A stretch of DNA of 15,862 bases from JBFMAE01 sp040756085 (lineage in GTDB: Bacteria > Desulfobacterota > BSN033 > UBA1163). Positions 6,149 to 13,417 of this stretch are shown piece by piece. The notes beneath the pieces are model-generated. The model searched no databases. It was not told where the DNA came from and saw only the letters and a list, made by a program, of their open reading frames with translations. The stretch is taken from NCBI GenBank assembly GCA_040756085.1, contig JBFMAE010000350.1, positions 1 to 15,862 of the forward strand, in the 5' to 3' direction. Position numbers and translations under genes: made by a program. Positions within the stretch are counted from its first letter, which is position 1. Each line of letters opens with the position of its first letter.

Positions 6149-8917
6149 TTACGAATGTCCGTCTAATACTTCACGGACCTTATGTACCAGGTTATCTGAC
6201 GTGAAAGGTTTTTGGAGATAGGGTCTTCCATTTTTTAAAATTTCATTATTGAGGAGGGCATGATCTATGTAACCGGATATGTAAAGCACCTTCATCTCAG
6301 GATGAGCAGAGGTCAGGCTTATTGCCAGCTCAGGGCCACTCATTCCAGGCATGACCACATCGGTCAACAACAAGTGGATCGGGTGGGGGTTTTGATTTTG
6401 AAACAGACGGAGAGCTTCTTCACCGGATTTGGCTTCCAGCACATGGTAACCCTCTTTCTTCAGAATCGCGACAGTTACTTTCCGGACCACTTCTTCATCT
6501 TCTACAACAAGGATAGTTTCAGAAATCTTCGGCGATTTATATGGTGTCGCCTCGAGTTTCATCGACTCTACTTCCCCTTCAATCCTCGGGAAATAGATCT
6601 TAAAGGTTGTCCCCTGATCCGGTTGACTCTCAACCCAGATACCCCCCCCACTCTGCTTGACGATGCCATAGACCGTCGAAAGGCCCAGACCCGTACCTTT
6701 GCCCTTTTCTTTTGTTGTAAAAAAGGGCTCAAAGATATGTTCCATGTTTTCTGGTGGTATCCCAACCCCTGAATCCCTTATCGAGAGCATCACGTAATCG
6801 CCCGGTTTTACATCAAAATGGGTATGAGAATAATTCTCATCGAGTACAACGTTGGCTGTCTCAATGGTGAGTTTTCCGCCAGAAGGCATGGCATCCCTGG
6901 CGTTGACAACTAAATTGACGATCACCTGTTCGATCTGCCCCGGATCCACCTTGATTTTATTCGGGTCTTTAGACAGAACAGGGATCAGTTCGATGTGCTC
7001 ACCGATTAGGCGTTGAAGAATCTTATTCATATTGGAAACGAAAGAATTGAGGTCGAGTATCTTCGGCTGGAATACCTGCCTTCGACTGAAAGCCAAGAGC
7101 TGACGGGTCAATGATTCGGCTTTTTTTGCCGCATTCTTAATCTCTATGGTATCGGGGTAAAGGGGGTTATCCGGATCGATACTGCTGAGCAGCAAATCGG
7201 TATAGCCGGTGATAATGGTCAAAAGATTGTTGAAATCATGGGCAACACCGCTTGCCAACTGACCAATGGCTTCCATTTTCTGGGATTGACGGAGCTGTTC
7301 TTGAAGAGATGACCTTTCCTCCTCTGCCCGCTTACGCTCAGTGATGTCCTTCACCGTTCCCATGCTTGCTATTCTGCCATGATAATTAATCAAACCAAGA
7401 TTCATATTCACGATGACTCTGGTAATACTATCCTTATGTAGCATTCGAAATTCATATTCATTAGGAACATATTCCCCTGCTTGCCGTCGAACGTAACGAC
7501 TCGAAACCATCTCTAAATCCTCTGGGGCAACGAGTTGCCGAAAGTCCATCCCAATAACTTCCTCTACGGTGTAGCCAACCATTCTTGCAAACGCCTCATT
7601 GACAAATTGCATTTTAGCATCTTGAATCACAAAGACACCGTCCTGTATGTTTTCAATTAACATGCGGTATTTTTCTTCCGACTGTTTCAGTGCTTCCTCT
7701 ACCCGACTCCGTTCGGTAATTTCAAGTTGCAATACTTCATTGGTTTGGACAAGTTCTCTTGTCCGCTCCTGAACCCGTATTTCCAATTCGTCGTGAATTC
7801 TACGAAGCTCTTCCTCCACACGTTTTCGCTCAGTGATTTCTTTCTGGAGTTGAAGGTTCTTTTCTTCAATCTCACGTTCTCTCTTGGAGGATTCTTCAAG
7901 GCGCGTATGAAGAATCAAATTGCGAGTGTTGGTCCTCAAGATGATAGCCATTCCGCTTAAAATGGCTAATGATACCACCCCCATCGCTAAGGGTATGTGC
8001 CAAGGAAGGGTTTGCCCAAATACCTCGGAGGTTGGTAAAACGCAAACCAAAGAAAAAGGTATATCTTTTATTGGAACCCGAATGGCAACCATGTCCACCT
8101 TGACTCCATTTTTGAGGGGGACTTTAAGCCGGTACGTTTTTCCAGTTTCTATATTACTAAGATCAGGTATTTTGGAAAAGGGAGCCTTTAATTTCAAATC
8201 TTCTGGAACGTAGAGATAGCCCTTTCCACAATCTAAAAGAATAACTCGTCGTGTGAATCCCTCTGTCTCGATAAGATGTCTATAAACGGTTTTTGGAGAA
8301 ACCAATGTAATGATCTGCCCCGCATATTTATTTTTGAAGAAATAGGGAATGGAAACTGCCACTTTCCATAGATTTCTATTGGATTCATGGACAATGATAA
8401 TCTGCGAGCCTTCTGGTGAAAGAAACTTTTTCCATTCTTGCTTATCATTCTGTTTTCCGCTTATCGGTTGGGTATCGACAAGTAATTCCCCATTGCTATC
8501 AACAAAAATGATCCGGGTATAGATCCTATCCTTCCCAAGCTTCCTCTCCTTTAAAAGGCGATTGAAGGTCTCAGAAATGGTTAGAAGGCTTGCACGCAGC
8601 CCATACTCCATTGACATCCCGAGAGCCTTATTTTCGAAGAAGATAGAGATCTCCCGGCTTTCAGCAAGGTTCTTTAGATCGTTTCTCCGCTCGAAATAGA
8701 AGTAGCTTAGTGCTGTTGCCCGTTTCTCCAAATCTTGCCTTAATTGTTCTAAGGCAAACTCCTGCAATTCGAGCTGGGATAGATAATTTTTTCCAACTAA
8801 AAAGGCGATAAAGCCAACCAGCACAACACTTACACCCATGGTGGCCAGATTCCACTTTCCTTTTAGGAGATTCCGGAATAATTGCATGTTCTTCACCCTG
8901 ATGATGTGGCCCCTCAC
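6149..8917 (-). CDS. Membrane hybrid histidine kinase with periplasmic sensor, PAS, HisKA, HATPase and REC
   Basis: Up to 922 residues. Membrane helices at about 24-42 and 306-327 enclose a periplasmic domain of about 260 residues that looks like a dCache-type sensor (LDTQPISG and DLSNIETGKTYRLKVPL segments). Then come a coiled coil with repeated ITER(K/S)R linkers (about 340-420), a PAS domain (about 420-535), HisKA with phospho-His560 in AHDFNN, HATPase (NLVVNARDAM, DSGVGIP, GTGLGLS) and a C-terminal receiver with Asp853 (LLTDVVMPG). Residue numbers count from a GTG at 8917, but an ATG ten codons in (8887) with AGGGTGAAG upstream is at least as likely. The gene starts 9 bases after the stop of the binding-protein gene, so they form one operon, and the binding protein probably presents ligand to this periplasmic domain. 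No downstream regulator with an output domain is present. Confidence 0.93.
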   Translation of the reverse strand: MRGHIIRVKNMQLFRNLLKGKWNLATMGVSVVLVGFIAFLVGKNYLSQLELQEFALEQLRQDLEKRATALSYFYFERRNDLKNLAESREISIFFENKALGMSMEYGLRASLLTISETFNRLLKERKLGKDRIYTRIIFVDSNGELLVDTQPISGKQNDKQEWKKFLSPEGSQIIIVHESNRNLWKVAVSIPYFFKNKYAGQIITLVSPKTVYRHLIETEGFTRRVILLDCGKGYLYVPEDLKLKAPFSKIPDLSNIETGKTYRLKVPLKNGVKVDMVAIRVPIKDIPFSLVCVLPTSEVFGQTLPWHIPLAMGVVSLAILSGMAIILRTNTRNLILHTRLEESSKREREIEEKNLQLQKEITERKRVEEELRRIHDELEIRVQERTRELVQTNEVLQLEITERSRVEEALKQSEEKYRMLIENIQDGVFVIQDAKMQFVNEAFARMVGYTVEEVIGMDFRQLVAPEDLEMVSSRYVRRQAGEYVPNEYEFRMLHKDSITRVIVNMNLGLINYHGRIASMGTVKDITERKRAEEERSSLQEQLRQSQKMEAIGQLASGVAHDFNNLLTIITGYTDLLLSSIDPDNPLYPDTIEIKNAAKKAESLTRQLLAFSRRQVFQPKILDLNSFVSNMNKILQRLIGEHIELIPVLSKDPNKIKVDPGQIEQVIVNLVVNARDAMPSGGKLTIETANVVLDENYSHTHFDVKPGDYVMLSIRDSGVGIPPENMEHIFEPFFTTKEKGKGTGLGLSTVYGIVKQSGGGIWVESQPDQGTTFKIYFPRIEGEVESMKLEATPYKSPKISETILVVEDEEVVRKVTVAILKKEGYHVLEAKSGEEALRLFQNQNPHPIHLLLTDVVMPGMSGPELAISLTSAHPEMKVLYISGYIDHALLNNEILKNGRPYLQKPFTSDNLVHKVREVLDGHS

Positions 8918-8926
8918 ATCCTTTTC

Positions 8927-9820
8927 TTACATTTTTTTGAAAAACTCTGGATAATAATCGAAGACTAAGGGGTAATATTTTTTGACGAGTCGCAAATAAG
9001 TTCCATCTTTCATGGACTGTTTAAAAAATCGGTTAAAAGCATCACGTAACTGTGGGGATGTTTTGGCAAATGCACAACCCATATCCTGCAAGGGTGAAAT
9101 CGGACCGACTACTTTAATCTTACCTGGCCATTTTTCTAAGGCGATCAGGGCATCTGCCACATCTAACAGGGTCATCTCAGCTTCGCCCTTAATGATAGCC
9201 GGAGCAAGCTCGTTCAAGTTCCTATCGAACAGTTTTATTTTTGCCCCGGTCTTTTCCAGATTATAAAGGGAAGGATCGAGGCAAGTATTGGCCACTCCCA
9301 GGACAGTATGTCCCTTAAGTAGGTCCTTAACTTTAGCAACGTCTTTTTCAATATTGCCACTGGGCTTTATAGGTTTTACTGAGGAATCTGCTCGCACTAC
9401 TAACCAGACCTGGGTGGGGAAAGTCGGGATAGAATAATTCACAATCTTTTCGCGCCAGGGAAGTACGGTAATGCCATTGGCAGCGATATCTCCTCTAATT
9501 GGTGTGTCACCAAGAATTTCGATATCCTCACCCTTAGGTTTTACCTTTTTTCCACTGATATCACCGATTAAATTTTTCCAGGAAGTCTCGACGTACTCAT
9601 ATTTTACGCCTAAATGTTGAGCAAATAGTTTTACCAATTCTATATCAAGGCCGTCTCCACTACCTGTAACAAAGTTGGCATAGGGCACTCCCAGATGCCT
9701 CAGGATTCCTTTTCCTTTAATTTCCGGAAGATCCGCTCCAGAGGCAAGTCCATTAGAGATGATTACCAACATGGCAATTGTAAAAATCCAAGGGGTTAGA
9801 TGAATAAGTCTTTTTTTCAT
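8927..9820 (-). CDS. Periplasmic solute-binding protein, family 3
   Basis: The 297-residue protein has a signal peptide (KKR, then hydrophobic residues 11-24, cleavage probably near ASGA at about 26-29). The mature part has the amino-acid-binding (SBP_bac_3) layout: GILRHLGVPYANF at the start, a GDGLDIELVKLFAQHLG segment, GDIAANGITVLPWREKIVNY at the lobe hinge, and a C-terminal DAFNRFFKQSMKDGTYLRLVKKYYP helix pair. The start follows GGAGGG (9833-9828) by seven bases. No permease or ATPase of an ABC transporter lies nearby. The next gene is a periplasmic-sensing hybrid kinase, so a role as ligand-binding co-sensor is more likely than transport. The ligand cannot be read from the sequence. Transcription probably starts far upstream, through a folded leader. 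Confidence 0.88.
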   Translation of the reverse strand: MKKRLIHLTPWIFTIAMLVIISNGLASGADLPEIKGKGILRHLGVPYANFVTGSGDGLDIELVKLFAQHLGVKYEYVETSWKNLIGDISGKKVKPKGEDIEILGDTPIRGDIAANGITVLPWREKIVNYSIPTFPTQVWLVVRADSSVKPIKPSGNIEKDVAKVKDLLKGHTVLGVANTCLDPSLYNLEKTGAKIKLFDRNLNELAPAIIKGEAEMTLLDVADALIALEKWPGKIKVVGPISPLQDMGCAFAKTSPQLRDAFNRFFKQSMKDGTYLRLVKKYYPLVFDYYPEFFKKM

Positions 9821-9836
9821 TATGCATCCCTCCTTT

Positions 9837-9874
9837 TAAAAATGAAAAGCCCGTTGCTTAAATAAACCACGGGC
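9837..9874 (-). terminator. Terminator hairpin in the leader of the binding-protein operon
   Basis: Read on the minus strand, GCCCGT (9874-9869) pairs with ACGGGC (9854-9849) around a 14-nt loop, and TTTTCATTTTT follows (9848-9838). This lies directly before the ribosome binding site of the binding-protein gene and after the folded leader. That is where an attenuator or riboswitch expression platform would sit. The adjoining GGGGCC could pair with upstream CCGG/GGCC segments to form an alternative fold. The hairpin is seen; its regulatory role is inferred. Confidence 0.5.
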
Positions 9875-9892
9875 CCCGAGAAATTTTCTTCC

Positions 9893-9947
9893 CTGCCTAC
9901 CGGCCCCGGTCCCGCACTATTAATAGACCGAGGGCGGGGCAGGCAGG
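9893..9947. repeat. Imperfect GC-rich inverted repeat
   Basis: CCTGCCT...GCCCCGGTC on the left faces GACCG...GCGGGGCAGGCAGG on the right. The arms match apart from a 4-base insertion (ACCG) on the left and a small bulge on the right, around a loop of about 14 nt (CCGCACTATTAATA). It lies in the leader between the aptamer-like segment and the terminator hairpin, and shares its CCTGCC/GGCAGG arms with the other palindromic elements nearby. Confidence 0.5.
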
Positions 9948-9988
9948 TGCTTCGGCAACCCGGCCATCCTGAGAACTTAGGACCCGTG

Positions 9989-10094
9989 CCTGCACGCCGT
10001 AGTGCCTATCAACGATAGGTAGGCTCCTCGGCTTACAGACACTCCTGCATACTGTATTGCCTGCCCGTGGTAGGCAGGCGTTTCTGCACGCAGG
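9989..10094. repeat. Putative 106-bp palindromic insert with CCTGC/GCAGG ends and CACG flanks
   Basis: The minus-strand segment begins CCTGCGTGCAG and ends GGCGTGCAGG, giving imperfect terminal inverted repeats (CCTGCgtGC against CCTGCacGC). It is flanked on both sides by CACG (10098-10095 and 9988-9985), as expected of a target duplication. Inside is a perfect hairpin GCCTGCC-CGTGGTA-GGCAGGC (10059-10079) followed by G, and a second one, CCTATC-GTT-GATAGG (10019-10005 on the minus strand). It could be a small non-autonomous element, or simply part of a larger RNA fold. Confidence 0.35.
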
Positions 10095-10113
10095 CGTGGC
10101 TTTCCCCGCCTGC
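10090..10113. repeat. GCAGGCG/CGCCTGC inverted repeat
   Basis: GCAGGCG (10090-10096) and CGCCTGC (10107-10113) form a perfect 7-bp stem around a 10-base loop. The same heptamer follows the hairpins at 10059-10079, 10138-10155 and 15624-15643, marking these as one repeat family. Confidence 0.5.
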
Positions 10114-10130
10114 TCCATATCTGGAACAGT

Positions 10131-10164
10131 GGGCCTCCCCACCAATGATGGTGGGCAGGCGCCC
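10131..10164. repeat. Palindromic repeat with GCAGGCG tail
   Basis: CCCACC (10138-10143), loop AATGAT, GGTGGG (10150-10155) is a perfect 6-bp hairpin that extends outward to GGGCCT...AGGCGCCC. GCAGGCG lies at 10155-10161. The core CCAATGATG and the GCAGGCG tail recur in the palindrome at 15624-15650, 5.5 kb away. Confidence 0.6.
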
Positions 10165-10309
10165 TACGATTACTCGGAGTTTGGCTTTATTGGAATATAA
10201 TTTATTAAAAGAGCAATTTCAATGCCAAAAGATGAAATGAAATTTAACAATTTGTTTTTATTACGTTTTCCAAAAAATTGATATTTTTTCAAAAGGTGTT
10301 TTATGTAAC

Positions 10310-10339
10310 ATTATTTGGCTTTAAGTGACATTTTGTCAA
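10310..10339 (-). promoter_or_regulatory. Candidate promoter of the binding-protein/kinase operon
   Basis: On the minus strand, TTGACA (10339-10334, perfect consensus) is followed after 18 bases by AATAAT (10315-10310). Transcription from here would cross the whole folded region and leave a leader of nearly 500 nt before the ATG at 9820. A perfect inverted repeat TGACA-TTT-TGTCA (10326-10338) overlaps the -35 box and could be an operator. The region 10171-10430 is otherwise AT-rich and holds no gene. Confidence 0.45.
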
Positions 10340-10399
10340 AAGAGGTTAAATAACTTATCATTTTAAAATATTTAGGAAATTGATAAAATTTAAATCCAT

Positions 10400-10405
10400 T
10401 ATAAT
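10400..10405 (+). promoter_or_regulatory. Candidate -10 box upstream of the gcvT-glyA fusion
   Basis: TATAAT is a perfect -10 hexamer facing the fusion gene. The nearest -35-like hexamer, TTGATA (10380-10385), gives a spacer of only 14 bases, so the promoter would be weak or need an activator. I looked for a glycine riboswitch between here and the gene and saw none. Confidence 0.3.
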
Positions 10406-10437
10406 AAAGGTGTATAAATATTTGTGTGGTAGCGGTC

Positions 10438-10539
10438 ACGGAGGGAAGGCTCGATTTCGGCCCGTGGGAACAGATTTTTTATGGAGAGTTCGATGGTAGG
10501 CGAAGGAAGAGGGTCCTCATTAAGATCATTGGAGAATGA
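10438..10539 (+). pseudogene. YjbQ (UPF0047) family C-terminal remnant
   Basis: One forward frame reads TEGRLDFGPWEQIFYGEFDG, then RRRKRVLIKIIGE and TGA (10537-10539). This matches the C-terminal end of YjbQ-family proteins, where GRL-x-LGTWQQIF-x-x-E-x-DGPR-x-R-x-V-x-V-x-IGE is typical; members have been linked to secondary thiamine-phosphate synthase activity. Upstream the frame loses similarity within about ten codons and the DNA becomes AT-rich, so about three quarters of the gene is missing. It ends 65 bases before the fusion gene and may once have been its upstream neighbour. Confidence 0.6.
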
Positions 10540-10604
10540 TGTTTTTTTAAAAATGTGTTATGAAATTAAGCATTGTAATGTGAATCAATAAGGGGAGTTG
10601 AAGT

Positions 10605-13307
10605 ATGCCAATAGATTTAAAAAGAACAGCTCTTTATTCATGGCATAAGGAGAACAAGGGTCAGATGGTAGAGTTTGCTGGCTGGGAGATGCCCGTTGCT
10701 TATCAGCGGGGCATTCTGGAAGAACATCTCAGCACCAGGAAATACGGGGGTTTGTTCGACATCTCCCACATGGGACGTTTTTTGATTCGGGGAGTGGATG
10801 CCATTCCTTTTATGCAATATGTCTTAACGAACAATGCGGTGGCCCTCGATCCGGGCATGGCTCAATATACTCTGGTCCAGAATGAGAGAGGTGGTGCCAT
10901 TGACGACGCCTACCTCTACCGGTTGGAAGAAGATCGTCCGTCTCTGGAGGCGAATTATCTCCTCGTTGTGAATGCGGCGAATATAGGGAAGGATTGGGAT
11001 TGGTTCTTGGATCAAAAGAAACGATTCAAGGGTCTTGTCATCGAAAATAAAACCGATGAAATCGGAATGATTGCGCTTCAAGGTCCTCATGCCAAGAGAG
11101 TTTTAGAAAAGATTCTTTTAGAAGACCATACCAAACTTCCTGACCCATGGAGAAATCGATTAAGAGTTTGTGAGTTAGAAGGAGAACACATCTATGTGAC
11201 AATTTCCAGGACGGGTTATACAGGTGAACCTATCTGTTTCGAACTATTTTTACCCAGAGAGAAGCTGAGGCTCATATGGGAAAGGATCATTGCCATTGGA
11301 GAGGAAGAAGGGATTGTTCCAGTCGGTTTGGGAGCGAGAGATACTCTAAGATTAGAAGCAGGACTTCCCCTCTACGGTCATGAACTGGGACTTGATCCAC
11401 AGGGGAAAGAGATCCCCATTTATGCAGTTCCCTCGGCAGCAAGATTGGCCATGAGTTTTTCTCCCCTGAAGGGGGAATTCATCGGGAAGGAAATACTGAG
11501 AAGGCAATTCGAAGAGGTGACAGCGAGAGAGGGTGGGAAACCTTTGCCTCCCAAAGAAAGACAGCTTGTTCCCAAAAGGATCTTCCCCCTCATGATGACC
11601 GGTCAGGGGATCACGAGGCAGGGGTACGAGGTTCTGGTCAACGGAGGACTCGTTGGTCACGTGACGAGCGGAACGATGGTTCCTTACTGGGTCTTTTCGG
11701 ATCGGGGCATCCTTTCGGAACCCACGGACGAAAAAAAGATGAGATCCATCGCTTTGGCGTATATCGATGCAGAGTTGAAAGAAGGGCAGAGAATAGAGAT
11801 CATGCAGCGAGGGAAGAGGTTTGAAGGGGTCATTGTTGAAAGGCATCTATCGGCTGAAGCTCCTCCCTATGCCCGGCCAATCCTTCTTAAAGAGCCTAAG
11901 AAGAAAGAGGTGCCTACAGGGAGCTTAAAGGAGTTAACAGAAAGATTTGTCAGCCGTGTGGTTAAGAATACTCATTGGAGACAGAGAGAGACGATCAATC
12001 TCATTCCCTCGGAAACAACTCCCTCTCTTCTCGTCAGGCTTCTTACCATTTCTGATCCGTCCAGCCGATACGCAGAACATCGTCTGATGAAGGCATTTAA
12101 GGAGACTGATGTCTTCTATTATCAAGGGACGAAGTTAATTGGGGAGGTTGAGGTCCTTTTAGCAGATGAACTTCGGCGCTTCATCGGGTGTACAGAAGTT
12201 GAGCCAAGGGTGATCAGCGGGCAAATGGCCAATACCGCTGTCTTCAGCGGGATCGTAGATCACCTCAATCGCCTGGATCGGAGAAGTGAACCGCGAAGAA
12301 TCAGAAAGGTGATGAACCATCATCTCGGAAGAGGCGGCCACCTTAGCGCACAACCCATGGGTGCCTTAAAGGACTTTATCGCCAATGATCCGCAGACCGA
12401 GAGACCAGCCGCTATTCCTTTTCCGGTGCTGAAGGAGGATCCTTACCAGATCGATCTCTTAAAAGCGAAAGAACTCATAGAAGAGCACAGACCTGAATTG
12501 ATCGTTCTGGGAAAAAGCATGGTGATCTATAAAGAGCCTTTGAAAGAGGTTGCTGAGATGATTGGCCACATGAATCCCAAGCCGATCCTGCTTTATGACA
12601 TGGCCCATGTATTAGGATTGATCGGGCCTTATTTTCAGGAACCCTTTAAGGAAGGGGCTGATATTGTCACGGGTTCAACTCATAAGACATTTTTTGGACC
12701 CCAGAGAGGAGTGATCGGCAGCAACATGTCAGAAGGAACGGAATACGAGGAACTCTGGGAAGCAATTATCCGCAGGGTTTTTCCCGGAAGCGTCAGCAAT
12801 CATCACCTGGGAACGCTGGTAGGCCTTTTGTTAGCTGCCTATGAGATGAATGCCTTTAAATCAGAGTATCAGAAGGCGGTGATCACCAATGCGAAAGTTT
12901 TTGCCCGGTCTCTTAAAGAGCAGGGATTAATGGTGGAGGGAAATCCGAGGGCTGGATATACAGAGACCCATCAGGTGATCGTCAGGGTCGGCTATGGGAA
13001 GGGGCCATTAATGGCTGAAAGACTGGAAGAGAACAACATCATCTGCAACTATCAGGGTGCACCCGATGACGAAGCCTTTACCACTGCAAGTTGTCTGAGG
13101 ATGGGAGTTCAGGAGATGACCCGTTTCGGGATGGAGGAGGATGATTTTACCCAGCTGGCTGAGTATATGAGAGAGATCGTTCTGAAAGACCGGCCTGTTG
13201 CCAAAGAGGTCTCACAATTCAGAAAAAGGTTCACAGAGATGAGATACTGTTTGCCCGAAGCGGAGGCCGCCTCAATGGTAAATCAACTCATTGAAGTGAT
13301 TCGATGA
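10605..13307 (+). CDS. Bifunctional GcvT-GlyA fusion: aminomethyltransferase plus serine hydroxymethyltransferase
   Basis: This 900-residue protein joins two complete enzymes. Residues 1 to about 420 are glycine-cleavage T-protein (WHKENKGQMVEFAGWEMPV, GLFDISHMGR, NERGGAIDD with Asp100-Asp101, SRTGYTGE, GLGARDTLRLEAGLPLYGHE, TSGTMVP). It releases ammonia from aminomethyl-lipoyl H-protein and makes 5,10-methylene-tetrahydrofolate. After a lysine-rich linker (about 425-440), residues 441-900 are a PLP-dependent serine hydroxymethyltransferase, which adds that one-carbon unit to glycine to give serine. Conserved: IPSE, RYAE, SGQMAN, GGHLS, YDMAH (Asp665, His668), STHK with PLP-Lys694, and LRMG. 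The Asp-to-Lys spacing of 29 equals that of E. coli GlyA (Asp200, Lys229). SHMT is divergent at some points (KYAEG is RYAEH). No gcvH or gcvP is adjacent. GGGGAG lies seven bases before the ATG. Channelling is inferred. Confidence 0.93.
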   Translation: MPIDLKRTALYSWHKENKGQMVEFAGWEMPVAYQRGILEEHLSTRKYGGLFDISHMGRFLIRGVDAIPFMQYVLTNNAVALDPGMAQYTLVQNERGGAIDDAYLYRLEEDRPSLEANYLLVVNAANIGKDWDWFLDQKKRFKGLVIENKTDEIGMIALQGPHAKRVLEKILLEDHTKLPDPWRNRLRVCELEGEHIYVTISRTGYTGEPICFELFLPREKLRLIWERIIAIGEEEGIVPVGLGARDTLRLEAGLPLYGHELGLDPQGKEIPIYAVPSAARLAMSFSPLKGEFIGKEILRRQFEEVTAREGGKPLPPKERQLVPKRIFPLMMTGQGITRQGYEVLVNGGLVGHVTSGTMVPYWVFSDRGILSEPTDEKKMRSIALAYIDAELKEGQRIEIMQRGKRFEGVIVERHLSAEAPPYARPILLKEPKKKEVPTGSLKELTERFVSRVVKNTHWRQRETINLIPSETTPSLLVRLLTISDPSSRYAEHRLMKAFKETDVFYYQGTKLIGEVEVLLADELRRFIGCTEVEPRVISGQMANTAVFSGIVDHLNRLDRRSEPRRIRKVMNHHLGRGGHLSAQPMGALKDFIANDPQTERPAAIPFPVLKEDPYQIDLLKAKELIEEHRPELIVLGKSMVIYKEPLKEVAEMIGHMNPKPILLYDMAHVLGLIGPYFQEPFKEGADIVTGSTHKTFFGPQRGVIGSNMSEGTEYEELWEAIIRRVFPGSVSNHHLGTLVGLLLAAYEMNAFKSEYQKAVITNAKVFARSLKEQGLMVEGNPRAGYTETHQVIVRVGYGKGPLMAERLEENNIICNYQGAPDDEAFTTASCLRMGVQEMTRFGMEEDDFTQLAEYMREIVLKDRPVAKEVSQFRKRFTEMRYCLPEAEAASMVNQLIEVIR

Positions 13308-13327
13308 TAGCTTTGGGCGTACCTCTC

Positions 13328-13401
13328 TGTCATTCCCATGTAAATGGGAATCCAGGAGGGGTGTCATGAATATGAGGATTCCTGCTTTCGCAAGAATGAC
13401 A
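13328..13401. repeat. 74-bp palindromic repeat element (TGTCATTC ends)
   Basis: The element begins TGTCATTCCC and ends GAATGACA, giving 8-bp exact terminal inverted repeats. It contains two hairpins: ATTCCCAT-GTAA-ATGGGAAT (perfect, 13331-13350) and ATTCCTGC-TTTC-GCAAGAAT (one mismatch). GGAATCC occurs next to each stem. This pattern is a widespread small repeat in deltaproteobacterial and some other genomes. It lies between the fusion gene and the lipoprotein gene; the hairpins may stabilise or end the upstream transcript, but no T run follows. Confidence 0.8.
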
Positions 13402-13417
13402 AAGAAAGGAGGTCAGA

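Larger units (their letters stand above)
9946..10170 (-). promoter_or_regulatory. Candidate degenerate c-di-GMP-I (GEMM-like) riboswitch interrupted by insertions
   Basis: On the minus strand, 9990-9950 reads CACGGGTCCTAAG...AGGATGGCCGGGTTGCC, then GAAGC. This closely recalls the 3' half of c-di-GMP-I aptamers (AAAGCC-ACGGG...CCTAA...GGTAGCCGGGTTGCC). The expected preceding AAAGCCACG is present, but about 105 bases upstream (10103-10095). The segment between (10094-9989) starts CCTGC, ends GCAGG and is flanked by CACG on both sides; removing it rejoins AAAGCCACGGGTCC. Further upstream lies a TGTTCCA-GATA-TGGAGCA hairpin (10127-10110) in the place of the P2 stem-loop, then CGTAGGGC (10168-10161) in place of the 5' AGGGCAAACC, with a second palindrome between. 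The core is not canonical: the loop is not GNRA, and GGGACGCAAAGCC is altered. I read it as a riboswitch relic, or an unusual variant. Recognition is from memory of the family. Confidence 0.35.

Noticed and set aside
6260..6772. 170-residue forward frame inside the hybrid kinase gene
   Set aside because: Antisense shadow of the HATPase and receiver region, whose motifs are unmistakable on the minus strand.
9897..10145. 82-residue minus-strand frame in the GC-rich leader
   Set aside because: It is made of the palindromic repeats (many Pro, Arg, Gly, Cys), has no ribosome binding site and matches nothing; the structure is better explained as RNA or repeats.
9821..10200. CRISPR array because of recurring GCAGGCG/GGCAGG units
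   Set aside because: Units are short, in both orientations, form hairpins and are not evenly spaced.
10406..10604. Glycine riboswitch before the GcvT-GlyA gene
   Set aside because: None of the conserved glycine-aptamer segments could be found; the recognisable signal there is a YjbQ coding remnant.
11352..11846. 164-residue minus-strand frame inside the GcvT domain
   Set aside because: Shadow of the fusion gene; no start signal and the sense frame is clearly coding.
13331..13350. Rho-independent terminator after the fusion gene
   Set aside because: The hairpin is perfect, but no T run follows and it is part of a symmetrical two-hairpin repeat element.
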